Shown here: positions 22,755-32,588 of the stretch, one piece after another
Numbering within the stretch: position 1 is the first letter of the stretch
Layout: the number at the start of each line of letters is the position of its first letter
Origin: Rutstroemia sp. NJR-2017a BVV2
Lineage: Eukaryota > Ascomycota > Leotiomycetes > Helotiales > Rutstroemiaceae
NCBI GenBank assembly: GCA_002946415.1
Contig: NJPS01000064.1
Location: 1-64,000 of the forward strand
Direction: 5' to 3'
DNA: 64,000 nt
The notes under the pieces: model-generated
The model's database searches: none
Told to the model about the DNA's origin: nothing
What the model saw: only the letters and a program-made list of their open reading frames with translations
Made by a program: the position numbers and the translations under genes

Positions 22755-23926
22755 CTAACACTGAAAATTCACCCCCATCTTCTCCACCCTATTCCCCCCT
22801 ACGCTAGCAAACCCCGTCCCCTCACTCTTAATCTCTACCAACCCCGGCTTAATCTTCTCTTTCTCTTTCTCTTTCTCCTTTCCATCCTTCCCACCCTTAT
22901 CCTTCCCCTTCAGCTCCGTCAAATCAGCCTCACATACATAACATAGCACTCTGCTCTGATTCACCTCCGGCGCATGCGGATCCCGCTCCGCGCTCGGCGT
23001 CATGAATTTCGTAACGCAGCTTTTGCATACGACGTGCCCGCAGGGCTTGGCGAGCATGGCTTTGGAGGTGTTGGTTAGGGGTTTGCTGCACGAGGGGCAG
23101 ATTCTTGGGGGGGTTTGGGATTCTGAGGTGGAGGTGTTGCTGGATGAGGAGGTGCTGGGGTTGGTGTCTTCGCTGAATTGGACGGTTATGAGGGTGTGGA
23201 GGGAGTAGGGGTGGGGGGAGTCGTGTGGGGAGGCGGGGCAGATAGGAGATTGCTTGACTTTTTTGGTGATGGTGTGGAGGGTGTTGGATGTGTTTGAGGA
23301 GGGAGTGACCGAGGGAACCCAGAAGGAGGGGAGGGTAGTTTTGGATGCCTGGGTGGTTAGTCTTTATAATCAGCATAATAAAAGAATGTGTAGCGTACCT
23401 TCTCATCGTCAATAGCCTTCCTAGCCTTTGTCCTCTCCTCCTGGGCGATCCTCAACAACTCATCCTCATCCAACTCAAACTTCCTCTTCTCTCCCCTCTT
23501 CCCCACAACCTCCTCCTCAACCATAATCTTCCCCCCTTCCCGCCCAACAATCTTTCCCCCACCCTTAGCCTCCAATCCCATTTGCACTTTCTCAAATTCC
23601 CTCACTGCTCGCTCCCTCGCCTCCGCATCCTCTCTCATCCTATCTTCTTCGGCGTCCCGGTCATCTTTCTCCTTGTTCTTCTCCGCTCGCTTGATCTCCT
23701 TCTTTTGAGTAAGAATGTTACTTAGCGCGCATTCACGACAGAAGATATCGCCGTGAGGGCAGGAGACGGGGGAACGGGCGGGAAGAAGACAAAGCCGACA
23801 AGATGCAAAGGGGAGGAAAGAGTCGCGGGATAGCCTGGCGCTGTTAGATGTCCAGGCTGATCTGGCCATTTCCCGCTCGTGGGATGTGAAGACCGCACGG
23901 GATGTGTTGCGTTTGCTGTGAGACAT
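22755..23926 (-). CDS. NOSIP-family RING/U-box protein
   Basis: Two exons on the minus strand, 23926-23399 and 23348-22755, with a 50-nt intron (GTACGC donor, ACTAAC branch, CCCAG) give 373 residues. The N-terminus MSHSKRNTSRAVFTSHERE and then CRLCLLPARSPVSCPHGDIF plus CRECALSNILTQKKEIKRAE match the zf-NOSIP domain. A long KE-rich helix follows (about residues 85-175). The second half ends with a RING/U-box-like block: CPSCSKPLTNTSKAMLAKPC, GHVVCKSCVTKF, CYVCEADLTELKGKDK. NOSIP-type proteins are E3 ligase-like and associate with the spliceosome in other eukaryotes. Here function is inferred from the family only. The C-terminal KEK-rich stretch is low complexity. Confidence 0.88.
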
Positions 23927-24682
23927 GCTGGGTGGTGCTGGTTGACAAAGTTATGTTTATATGATGTATGTGTGTGATCACTCCTCGAATGTTCTTTAAT
24001 AACAAGCGAAAGCAATATCTCGACGGTCTTGACGGATCTATGTCAGATGACGACAACGTGACTGCAATGGTTGTCTAGTGAGGTGAAACAGTCGAGCTTT
24101 TCGTCACACCTGACGGCCACTTGTCTTTCTATGGTTATATCGGTCTTATTCCTCTGTTGAGTGACAAATATCTGGAACGCGAGTGGGAAGACCGTCCACA
24201 AACGCTTGACGTCGGAGGTAGTCTAGCGTGTTTCCGGCGCGGTGTAGAAAGTCGCGATTCTGACGCAATTGATGGCAGTGCCAGATTATTCAAGCGCGAG
24301 CTTCGAGGTCGTACTTATGCGATAGAATGTCTCCAATAAACTAGAAGTCTTTTCTGTATATTTAGTTCGTATGTCATTGAGATATATGTTACGCTCAGAA
24401 AAAGTTCTCGACGTCTCCAAGCCGACTCGGTCAAAAGTTCCTCCTTTCATGCACGTTGCGGCCGCTTCTCCGCCACCGCTCCTGAGCCCTGATTGTTGGT
24501 CAAGCCTAGAATCCTCGGTTCCTGCGACGTCACCACCTCACGTCCCTAATTCTTCCTTGTACAAAATTTTAGCCCTCCTTATCAGGTCCCTTACTCGCGT
24601 TCTGTCTATGCCGCATTCGTTTCCCTTATACTTGTATACTTCCATGTTTATCGCTCCTTAGATCTCGAGGCGCGACGGCGCA
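23927..24682. promoter_or_regulatory. Divergent intergenic region NOSIP-like / TAZ1
   Basis: 756 bp between the divergent starts. Open frames inside it (24121-24339, 24371-24661) have no domain features. It should contain both promoters; no specific factor site was identified. Confidence 0.45.
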
Positions 24683-26044
24683 ATGTCGAATCCTTATACG
24701 AAACTCCCCACGACCGAGCCTCTTCTGAAGCCTAGTTTACCATGGCGCTGCACCTCCGCCGTGATTATGGGCGTTACTGGAGCCATTTCCAGATGTTTTT
24801 ACTACGGATTTAATAATATGGAAGTGATTGGGCTGGAAAAATTCAAAGAAACTTTGGATAGGAGGAAAGATCCAGAGAGTCGCGAAAGAGGCTTGATCAC
24901 CGGTAGGTGACCGCACAAAGGAATAGATGCGCCATGGCTAACTGATCTGTCTATTATATAGTATCAAACCATGTCAGCGTGTATGTCAATTGATTCGCAG
25001 ACTGCTAGACCTTTTGAACATGTCACTTACGAGTCGATAGCTTAGATGATCCAGTGATGTGGGGAGTCTTGCCTCTACGATACGCATTCAATCCGGAAAA
25101 TCTTAGATGGAGTTTGGGCAGTTATGACATTTGTTTTAAGAATAAGTTGGTGCAGCCAGTTTTCACACCATACGATCGCATGCGCTGACAGCCGATTCTC
25201 CAGAATTTTGTCCTCATTTTTCACATTCGGTCAAGTCCTACCAACACATAGACATGCATATTCAGAATATGGCGGTTTGTTCCAACCGACATTTACGCAA
25301 GCTATTCGCCTCTTATCTAGTCAGCCCTTCTCGGCGGATCACCTTGATGCTCCCCTCTCAGAGAAACTCTCCAGAAAAGCATCGCTGAAGCTTAGAAGCC
25401 CCGATATCAAGGACCCATTCTCTTCGGGCGAACTTACATATTCTACGACCGGAACCGACGTCTTTCCAGCCCCTGCGGCATACATAAATCGAAAACACAG
25501 CTGGGTGCACATTTTCCCCGAAGGACGAGTTCACCAACATCCTAATAAGTCGCTTCGGTACTTCAAATGGGGTGTGTCGCGACTAATCCTCGAGAGCGAG
25601 CCCATGCCTGAAATCGTACCGATATTCATTGATGGAAATCAAGACATCATGCACGAGTCTCGCACGTTCCCTCGCTTTATACCGCGTGTCGGAAAGAACG
25701 TTCGTATAGCATTTGGAGAATCGATCGATGGCGAGAAGATCTTTGGAGATTTGCGACTTCAATGGCAAAAACTTGTACGACTACAAAAAGAGGCGTTGAT
25801 AAAGAAGGGTCTGGATGCGCACATGGAAATGGGCGAATTAACAGAAGGATTAAAATATGCGCCGGAAGCTGTAGCTCTAAGGAAAGAAGTTACACGACGG
25901 GTCCGAATGGAGGTACTAAAAGTCAGGAAAAGTTTAGGATATCCAGATGAAGATCCAAAACAAGGTTTGGTAGAAACCTGGATAGAAGAAGGGAGAAGTG
26001 ATGGGAAAAAGAAGAAGGACGGTAGCTGGGTTGGCGAAACATAG
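24683..26044 (+). CDS. TAZ1: Tafazzin (cardiolipin-remodelling acyltransferase)
   Basis: Four exons, 24683-24902, 24962-24980 (a 19-nt microexon), 25041-25145 and 25204-26044, give 394 residues with matching phases. The microexon and its junctions rebuild the acyltransferase motif I: VSNHVSVLDDP (HX4D, His and Asp catalytic). Downstream are FTFGQVLPTHR (motif II region) and WVHIFPEGRVHQ (motif III, FPEG). An N-terminal hydrophobic segment (TSAVIMGVTGAISRCFYYGF) is the membrane-interacting region. Tafazzin is a mitochondrial phospholipid-lysophospholipid transacylase that remodels cardiolipin. Fungal members are about 380-460 residues and often carry an insertion between motifs II and III, as here. 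The C-terminal 40 residues are basic and polar. Confidence 0.92.
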
Positions 26045-26308
26045 AGTTGTGATTACATTTATCAGAATTTCGACTACTTAATCCTAGAATCGCATTATCT
26101 ATCTCCATGACAGGCTGGACAAGTGTTTCTACCAATGCAATCTGTCTAACATGCAGTGTAACTCCACAAGCGGGAAGCCTTTGCTGTTTGCTTAGCCACA
26201 CCCCCGAATTGCTCAGATATATTCGCATTCTTGCCTACCCCGCCATCAAATCCTTTTCCAGTTCCATCCTGTATTGTGCTCGGTTTTATCTATGCTGAAT
26301 TTTTCGAC

Positions 26309-28322
26309 ATGTCTTTTGGGTGGTCGGCTGGAGATATTGCTTCTGCGATCAAAGTAGTATACAACTTGATCCAGGCTCTCGACGACGCTTCTGGCGCTGC
26401 CAATGATTATCGCGAGGCTGTCCTTTTCCTAAAAAACTTACTTCGCACGATTGAGCCTCTGCAACAACTCACACTTTGGAATGCATATCCCGACTATGGA
26501 CGCGAAATCAAAGAACAAGTGGACCATATTCAAGACCCTCTTAAACTCTTCTGCGCGAAGGTATTGAAATATGAGTCTAGCTTGGGAGCGACGGCGAAGG
26601 CTGGGTGTTACCGGCTACAATGGTACTTGTTCATGTCGCAGAAGGTTTTGAAGTTAAAGGGGAAAATAGACTCCCATATGCGACTGATCGATACCCTAAT
26701 GCAACGACTATATTTGTATGTTCCAAAGTCGACACCATCTATCAGTCTAAAGGTACTGAACTAACCTGCTCTAGAGATGTATTTCTTTCATCTCAACGAG
26801 AACTCCCCGAGACACTTCGTGCAACGTTTGAGCACGTCATTCAACCCAATCTTATTGCTATCGTCCGAGATTGCCAAGTACCTTTGAGCATGACAATCAG
26901 CGACAACTACCGCAGACATGAAAGCACGATGAAGGATATAGTGGATTCGAACATGGCGGAGCTTCAGAAACACATATCTTCAGAGTTTGCGAAATTCTAC
27001 CAACACCAGTTCACTGATCCTAAAAACACGCAACAAAAGAGTATATCTTCATTGATCGGCGGTAGCAATATTGGTGTCCTCCAGTCTGTATCCAGTTCGA
27101 AACAATCATCCAGTTCGGAAGCATCATCCAGTTCGGAAGCATCATCCAGTTCGGAAGCATCATCCAGTTCAGAACAATCATCTGGTCACACTGGAGGAGC
27201 CTTACACGCTAATGCGACACCGTCTACGGCCTGCGAAACTCCCACAGAGACTAGACAGCGCTTGTCTCTACAAGAAATGTGAGTCGGCTATGCTAGTTAA
27301 CATTTCTTCTTGCTAATCTTGCCAGTTACTATGTCGTGTGTCTCCGCATAGGTCGACTAATCCTCAACGCCTTAGTGTAAGTGACCCGTTGTATGAGCTA
27401 CCAGTCTCCGGTTTACTGATAACATACAGCTTGGCTTTATCACGCACATCGCGGCCATCGCGCCCCCTACTTGCACATCTACCGCCCGAGTATAACATAT
27501 CTTTTCTGGATGCTATAGGCAGACCACCACAGGTTTTGCCTTATGAGCTATTCCGAAGCTTTAAGGTCCGTTTGATCTAATGATTGTGCAATCGTGTGTC
27601 CTGACTGCTGTGACTAGGTGCTGCAAGCTTTGATATCTGATCAATTCAGCGATCTTCCAGGATCAACATGGGTCAAGCAAGGTAGGTATTTAGTTACGAA
27701 TATGGCTGACAACCGCGAGCTTGATGAGGCAAGTTGGCGGCGTTTCGTATCCCCTGGTGCAACTGTTGTAATGTCTATATACTTGCAAAAACGTTCCACC
27801 AAATTTTTGCGATCAGCTGGAGAAAGCTGCCCGGCACCTAGGTGTCGTGGAACTTGGGACACGCCCATGTTTCAGTCGTGGATAACTTGGTATGTAATTA
27901 CCTTCACTTTGTGCGTTGAGCTCTACTGATAGTTCTGAAGCCCGGTCTGCGGACGAGAGGTGCTGAGCTCCAAATCAACTCTGAAACCCGAAACACCATT
28001 GTCTGAGTCTAGGGCTGCATCCGCAACTATAACTGTTGGGCTTGATGGGGAAGACCTATTAGGACTTAGGAGAATAACACAAATTATACATGATGAAAGT
28101 CATGTCGAGCATATCGAAGAATTTTCGGACACTGCTAGTTTTACAGAGCTCGATCTTTGTAGAGACGACGACAGTATATCGATAGGGAGTATTCTTAGTA
28201 ACTTTGATTGGGAAGAGCTCCTCAATACGCCTACTCCTCCATTTTATGAATCAGATGAGATAGATGGTGAAGAGGTCACTTTCACACCGATTTCTTCCCT
28301 GGATAACGAGATTCGAATATAA
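26309..28322 (+). CDS. STAND-type N-terminal domain plus ULD_2 ubiquitin-like domain protein
   Basis: Modelled as five exons (26309-26715, 26775-27278, 27352-27565, 27618-27889, 27941-28322), 592 residues. Residues 1-135 (MSFGWSAGDIASAIKVVYNL, IQALDDASGAANDYREAVLF) match the helical N-terminal domain that precedes NACHT/NLR or HET-type architectures in fungi. A Ser/Glu repeat occupies about residues 241-273. About 350-430 (YNISFLDAIGRPPQVLPYEL, then PGSTWVKQGRY and FVSPGATVVMSIYLQKR) is the ULD_2 ubiquitin-like domain. A possible zinc site follows: CPAPRC ... CPVCG. The C-terminus is acidic. Proteins pairing these domains are common and uncharacterised in Pezizomycotina; a role in nonself or stress signalling is a guess. 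Exon 3 might hold one more intron (GTAAGT at 27380), since the frame is open either way. Confidence 0.7.
27091..27184 (+). repeat. In-frame 18-bp tandem repeat (Ser-rich)
   Basis: The unit AGCATCATCCAGTTCGGA is repeated about four to five times with near-identical copies inside exon 2 of the ULD_2 gene, coding for repeated EASSSS. Near-perfect copies suggest recent expansion. Confidence 0.85.
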
Positions 28323-28961
28323 AGAACTAGTGAATGCGCCCGTCAAAGACTATCTTTCGAGAATTGTCCTAAAGCGCAAGCTAGAGCTTCTAGTATGAGA
28401 GATGCACAGAGACAGAAGAGAACCTGCCTTCGCGCGAAATTGTATAAGGGATGTTTTCGGCGGTCATTCCGTCCACTATCAGACAGGCGACCGAACACGA
28501 TTCACGAAAGGTCGTCTTGCAAACTTTCAACTGGCTAGCAAGTTAGTTCCGGGTGTGAGCCTATCACCTCAAAGTGAGTAGCTTGGCTAGCTTACATCTC
28601 GGCCGGTACCTTCCATTGCGGTTTCCATCTGTTTACGGTAGTACTTTGTCCTGCTCTCGAAGCACAAAGACTTCGCAACAGATCTCCACGTTCTGACTTC
28701 TTGTCCTCTTTTGTCACTCAAAGAGAAACCACCAACTTAGACAGGAATAGTATACTTCCTTTCATGGCCCAAAATAGCTAGAATCAGTTCTTTCATGCCA
28801 TTTTGGGTATATATCGTATGGCCAGGCATATACTGTTTCGATCAGTATTCCATTCCTTCTATTTGGGCTTCTATTCTTTTGATACTATTTTCGGGAATTT
28901 TTCATCTTGCGCCAATTAGGGATCAATTTTTGAATAAAAAAGCAGGACTGAAAAAGGAAAA
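28323..28961. other. Intergenic, no gene seen
   Basis: 639 bp between the ULD_2 gene and the secreted-protein gene. No supported frame. It becomes AT-rich after 28780 and presumably includes the secreted-protein promoter. Confidence 0.45.
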
Positions 28962-29495
28962 ATGTTCTCTTTCTGTATCATTTTCCTCCCCCTTCTCCTC
29001 CTCCTCACCTCCACCGCAACCGCAACCAACACCCTCACATTCCACAACCTGTTCTCCACCCCGCGTCTCCTCCAATTCGTACCCGTCCCCGCCTCCTACG
29101 CCATCCCCAAACGTCTCATTCCCGCACACTCCAGTTTCAGCATCTCCACGCCTCTCTGGAATGGACTTTTCAAAGCCGTCGCACCCGACACCTCCGAGCA
29201 CGGTCCCGAGACCACGGTGATCGGAGAAGTATGCTTCGATTGCTGGCAGGGAATAACATTCTTCGACGTCAGCGCGATTTGGAACTGCTGCGACAATTCC
29301 GGCGTGCATTGGATGGGCAGTGTGGAGCCTAGCGCGAGTGGAAAGGGCGTGCAGGAGTTGTGGAATCAGGCGAGTGCGAAGGGTGAGATTAGTGGGTGTA
29401 GGACGTTTCCTTGTGATGGGGTTTATAATTTGCCGGATGATGAGCAGACGAAGAGTACGAGGGAGGATGAAATTATGGTGGTGCTTGGGCCGTGA
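28962..29495 (+). CDS. Small secreted cysteine-containing protein (fungal 'DNase1-like' family by resemblance)
   Basis: An intronless frame codes for 177 residues. A signal peptide is clear: MFSFCIIFLPLLLLLTSTAT with likely cleavage after ATAT. The mature part reads TLTFHNLFSTPRLLQFVPVP, GEVCFDCWQGITFFDVSAIW, a NCCDN pair, and SGCRTFPCDGVYNLPDDEQT near the end, with six cysteines that could form disulphides. The order (beta-rich start, GEV...G.TFFDVSAI, ...SGC..FPC...Y.LPDD.QTK) matches a family of secreted fungal proteins often labelled 'DNase1 protein' without biochemical proof. Catalytic activity is not supported by any motif I can see. Secretion and size make it an effector-like or cell-wall protein candidate. 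No close co-oriented partner. Confidence 0.75.
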   Translation: MFSFCIIFLPLLLLLTSTATATNTLTFHNLFSTPRLLQFVPVPASYAIPKRLIPAHSSFSISTPLWNGLFKAVAPDTSEHGPETTVIGEVCFDCWQGITFFDVSAIWNCCDNSGVHWMGSVEPSASGKGVQELWNQASAKGEISGCRTFPCDGVYNLPDDEQTKSTREDEIMVVLGP

Positions 29496-29731
29496 GGGAA
29501 CTCAGGAGTGGGAATAGATCACTTTCGTTGATAGGGGAATATGCAATGTATATTTGGGTCGGAATGTTCCTTTTAGAGGTACTGGTTTAGAAATTTGGGC
29601 TCAACAGAATAACTTTCTTGTTTCGGTGGTAGATTTGGGTTTGGATTCGTCTGTATGTATGATTCTTTCGACTCGGTCTATTCAAATCTCGTTTCTGGTT
29701 GAATCCAACGCTATATATAGACATTTCAAGA

Positions 29732-30247
29732 ATGGACTTTCCTACGCATACCAGTTTCAGTCTCGGTCTTCATTCATGCAATGAAGCTGTTCCTCGCGAA
29801 TTCACCATGCAGGTACTTGATTATCTATGTGATTCTATTTTGCTCTTTGGCGAAAAACCTGATGAATCACTACCAGACACTTCGATATGGAGCGAAAGCG
29901 AGCTACCTCAAACGCCATTAAAGACACTTCCTACACCAGAAGGTCTCGAATATGTGACATTTGAAAACTCGGAGCATAAAGAATTGATTGAACGTGCATG
30001 GGAGGAAGTCCTTGAGGTTGGGAGAGATTCTAGTGCGACTGTCTCGAAGGATACGCCGTTCTTTGAGGTGTGGGGTGATATGCTTGCCGGGTAGCAATTT
30101 GCGGAGTTCTATCGTGCTAACCTAAATGTTGAGATCATGTTGGAGGATATTATGGACTATCCAAGTATGAATGCACACTGCACAGGTTGTATTGTTGGAG
30201 GAGAAGACGAAGGCCGAGGAAAGCGCTTAAAAAGGTGGCGTAGATAG
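29732..30247 (+). pseudogene. NRPS relic: condensation-domain tail and carrier domain
   Basis: The frame from 29732 reads MDFPTHTSFSLGLHSC and REFTMQVLDYLCDSILLF, which resembles the C-terminal end of a condensation domain, followed by ELIERAWEEVLEVG and TPFFEVWGDMLAG, which aligns with a carrier domain FFELGGDSLxA motif. The phosphopantetheine Ser is Met here and the first Gly is Trp. An in-frame TAG at 30092-30094 is followed by clear continuation in the same frame: QFAEFYRANLNVEIMLEDIM, DYPSMNAH, to a stop at 30247. So the reading is broken and the carrier site lost. The TAG sits where CAG would be natural (a C-to-T change). Neither an adenylation domain nor an upstream part is present. 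The homology call is by motif only. Confidence 0.5.
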
Positions 30248-30659
30248 ATTTCTCAAGATAAAATGTATTTTATTTCACCAGAATGAAATTAATAGTGAGT
30301 TTGTTGATATTACATGTCTGCTTAAGTTTCGTGTTTTTTTTGTCTTATAAGATCAGAAAAATAGTAATCTAGTAGAGTGATGTGCTCTGAGCCTCTGAGT
30401 TTTAGGCCTAATTGCGTATAATCTCGACTTATGTCTGAAAGGATCCTAGATGCCTAATATTAAAAATATACAGCATCTATATTTTACAGCTCGAGACACC
30501 TTTACTCTGGAATAGAATTTTGCACACAAGTAAAACGCAAATAATAGAAGCAAGAAATCATTGCAAGTTTTTCAATCAACATCCAGTAAGTACACGCATA
30601 TTGATTGAACTGGCAAAATCCAATTTAACTCTCTGTCAGAAAGCTACAGTAGATAATAT

Positions 30660-30929
30660 TTAATCTACAGTTGTATCCGTTCCACTATCATAGTAGCTAC
30701 TATTATCAGAATATCTATTTTCACTAGAAGCCACGGCCGAAGATTTCAGCCTTATATGTTTTGCATTCTGCCCTTCCTTCCCCTTGTATACAGCTCTGAA
30801 CCTCTTCTTAACCATAGACAATGCATCTTTCAATTCAGCATCTTCGTCGAATAATTCTAGTCGCATTCCAAGTTCATACAAATTGGAGATTTCATCAAAC
30901 ATTTCTTTAGCCTTCGGCCATAGAAGCAT
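30660..30929 (-). CDS. Short hypothetical frame, possibly a gene remnant
   Basis: An 89-codon minus-strand frame reads KEMFDEISNLYELGMRLELF, then KDALSMVKKRFRAVYKG and a Ser/Asp-rich tail. The helical, charged composition looks like a true protein end, but there is no domain I can name and no upstream exon is evident; a dispersed repeat begins just upstream. It may be the 3' remnant of a lost gene. Confidence 0.3.
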   Translation of the reverse strand: MLLWPKAKEMFDEISNLYELGMRLELFDEDAELKDALSMVKKRFRAVYKGKEGQNAKHIRLKSSAVASSENRYSDNSSYYDSGTDTTVD

Positions 30930-30954
30930 CCTTATTGTTTGTATTTGGTGCTGG

Positions 30955-31206
30955 TAGCGTGTGCTCGTTATTATATGCGTAACTATTCTTGTCCCAGCTG
31001 CTCAAGCAATTGTGTGAGATTCTGAACTGAGAAATGCATATGTTGATTTATCTGAAGAACTAATTTACAGAGAAAACAGAGGGTTTATATCGTCAAGAAG
31101 GTGGCAATAATGCGGAAATAAAGAGAGGTCTAGAATAGCCCACAGCCATACACTTATGCCACCGGAGCCTCCGGCGGATTCGGACCATCTCCGAATGCCT
31201 TCATTT
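30955..31206. repeat. Dispersed repeat, copy A
   Basis: This stretch contains GTGAGATT...GAAATGCAT, TTTATCTGAAGAACTA, AAAACAGAGGGTTTATATC and GGAGCCTCCGGCGGATTC...GAATGCCTTC in the same order as at 36330-36600. Identity is patchy but collinear over about 250 bp, so the two are degenerate copies of one element. Boundaries are approximate. Confidence 0.6.
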
Positions 31207-32104
31207 CACAAATTGACACCCAATTTCTGCCAATGGACTGATTGCTCACTGTATAGGGTCAAAGGGCAAGGTACCGGTATGGAATGATATTTGGTAATAG
31301 GGCTTTGACTATGAGTTCCTCCGTCTTAACGCACATCATGCTGGGACTGTTGTAGGCCGGATGTTTTGGTCGAATTTAGGTAGGGAGTTTGTAATTCCGT
31401 GGGAAATAACATCTGGGTGAAATTAGTAGCAGATAGCTAGTCCAGACCGCTCGTAAATTCGGGATTAAATGAAAAACCGTAGTCAGATTATGTATCGGGT
31501 TCTGGAGACAACAATAAATAATACAGATCATAATAGGAACTCAGGGCTCCAGATAGGCCTTTACTGTTGCTGTTCTGTGCTAGACTTGGTTCTACTGATG
31601 GTAATGGGTATAGTGAATCCAGAGAAGAAATTGAGCAGTTGGTTTATACTATATGGTTCTCAGGGTAGTAGCTGCATGAGATTAGGACCAAGTCAGCTAC
31701 GGAAAGAGTTGAAAGTTCGGGTTTTCACTAGCACCTACAAAGTCACTTGCAAGATAGATGAAGAAGAAGTCGGCCTCGTTTGATATTGCCATATTGTATT
31801 CGTAGAAGCTTCTATTGCTGCTGTTTCAAGATTCTCCTGAAAAGCTCTAAGCTTCGTTGTACAATTTTTCTTTTTCCGTGCCCCTATTAATCCTAAAATT
31901 CGGATTATTGAACTTTCGGGTAGATGAAAGAAAGTATACTGAAGCCAACAAATTATACTTACGATATCTACGCTATGATTCACGATTCCGAACCCGTCTC
32001 CGAACTCTAGAGTTATTTATATCATCCAATTTAGATAGCTGGCTGTATCTAACCTAGGTTCAATACTACATTCAGTAAATGGAAAAAAATAATGAGGGTG
32101 GTAC
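31207..32104. other. Intergenic, no gene seen
   Basis: AT-rich DNA with short frames (31469-31783, 31735-31983) that show no domain and overlap on opposite strands. Probably decayed sequence. Confidence 0.4.
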
Positions 32105-32252
32105 TGTTGGTTGTAAACTGGTTGTAATTCTTTAATGGATCAGTGGGTTCCAGTGGGACAGTCAGATCATGTGACCTTACCTAGAGGGTTCTACTATGAC
32201 TAACCCGTCATTGAGTCTAAGGTCCCCTGGTCACATGTCAGCTGTCGTAACA
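32105..32252. repeat. LTR-like fragment A (TG...CA)
   Basis: Starts TGTTGGTTGTAAACTGG and ends TCGTAACA, and contains GGGTTCTACTATGACTAACC and TGAGTCTAAGGTCCCC, shared in order with 34639-34931. The TG...CA ends fit a solo LTR. No clear target-site duplication is seen, and no retrotransposon protein frame lies between the copies, so it is probably decayed. Confidence 0.4.
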
Positions 32253-32588
32253 CCATCTTTCAATATAATATTTTGGCACAGTGTTTACCTGATTAGGAAA
32301 ACCCTACTTCCTTGGGTGACTTATGTATGACTATCGAGTATATTCCTATTAAGGAAAGCGCTGTGCCATGAAGGCTGCTAGCTCGATTATGGCTTAATGC
32401 TTATCTGCAGGTAAAAACGAATTTCTGCGCAATCCCTGCAGTTGCAGCCAGCGGTAGCTATAAACTTTCAGCTTGCTTTTTTCCCCTCATACGATTTCTC
32501 CAATCTCCGATCTCTCCGTTTTCAACTTCGACCTCAACATAGGCAGCATAATCGAGCGTTTTACATAGAATCTATCCAACCTTCAGGG

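Noticed and set aside
28923..29309. 128-codon Gly/Glu-rich minus-strand frame
   Set aside because: Antisense shadow of the secreted-protein gene; low-complexity composition results from the CT-rich signal-peptide region.
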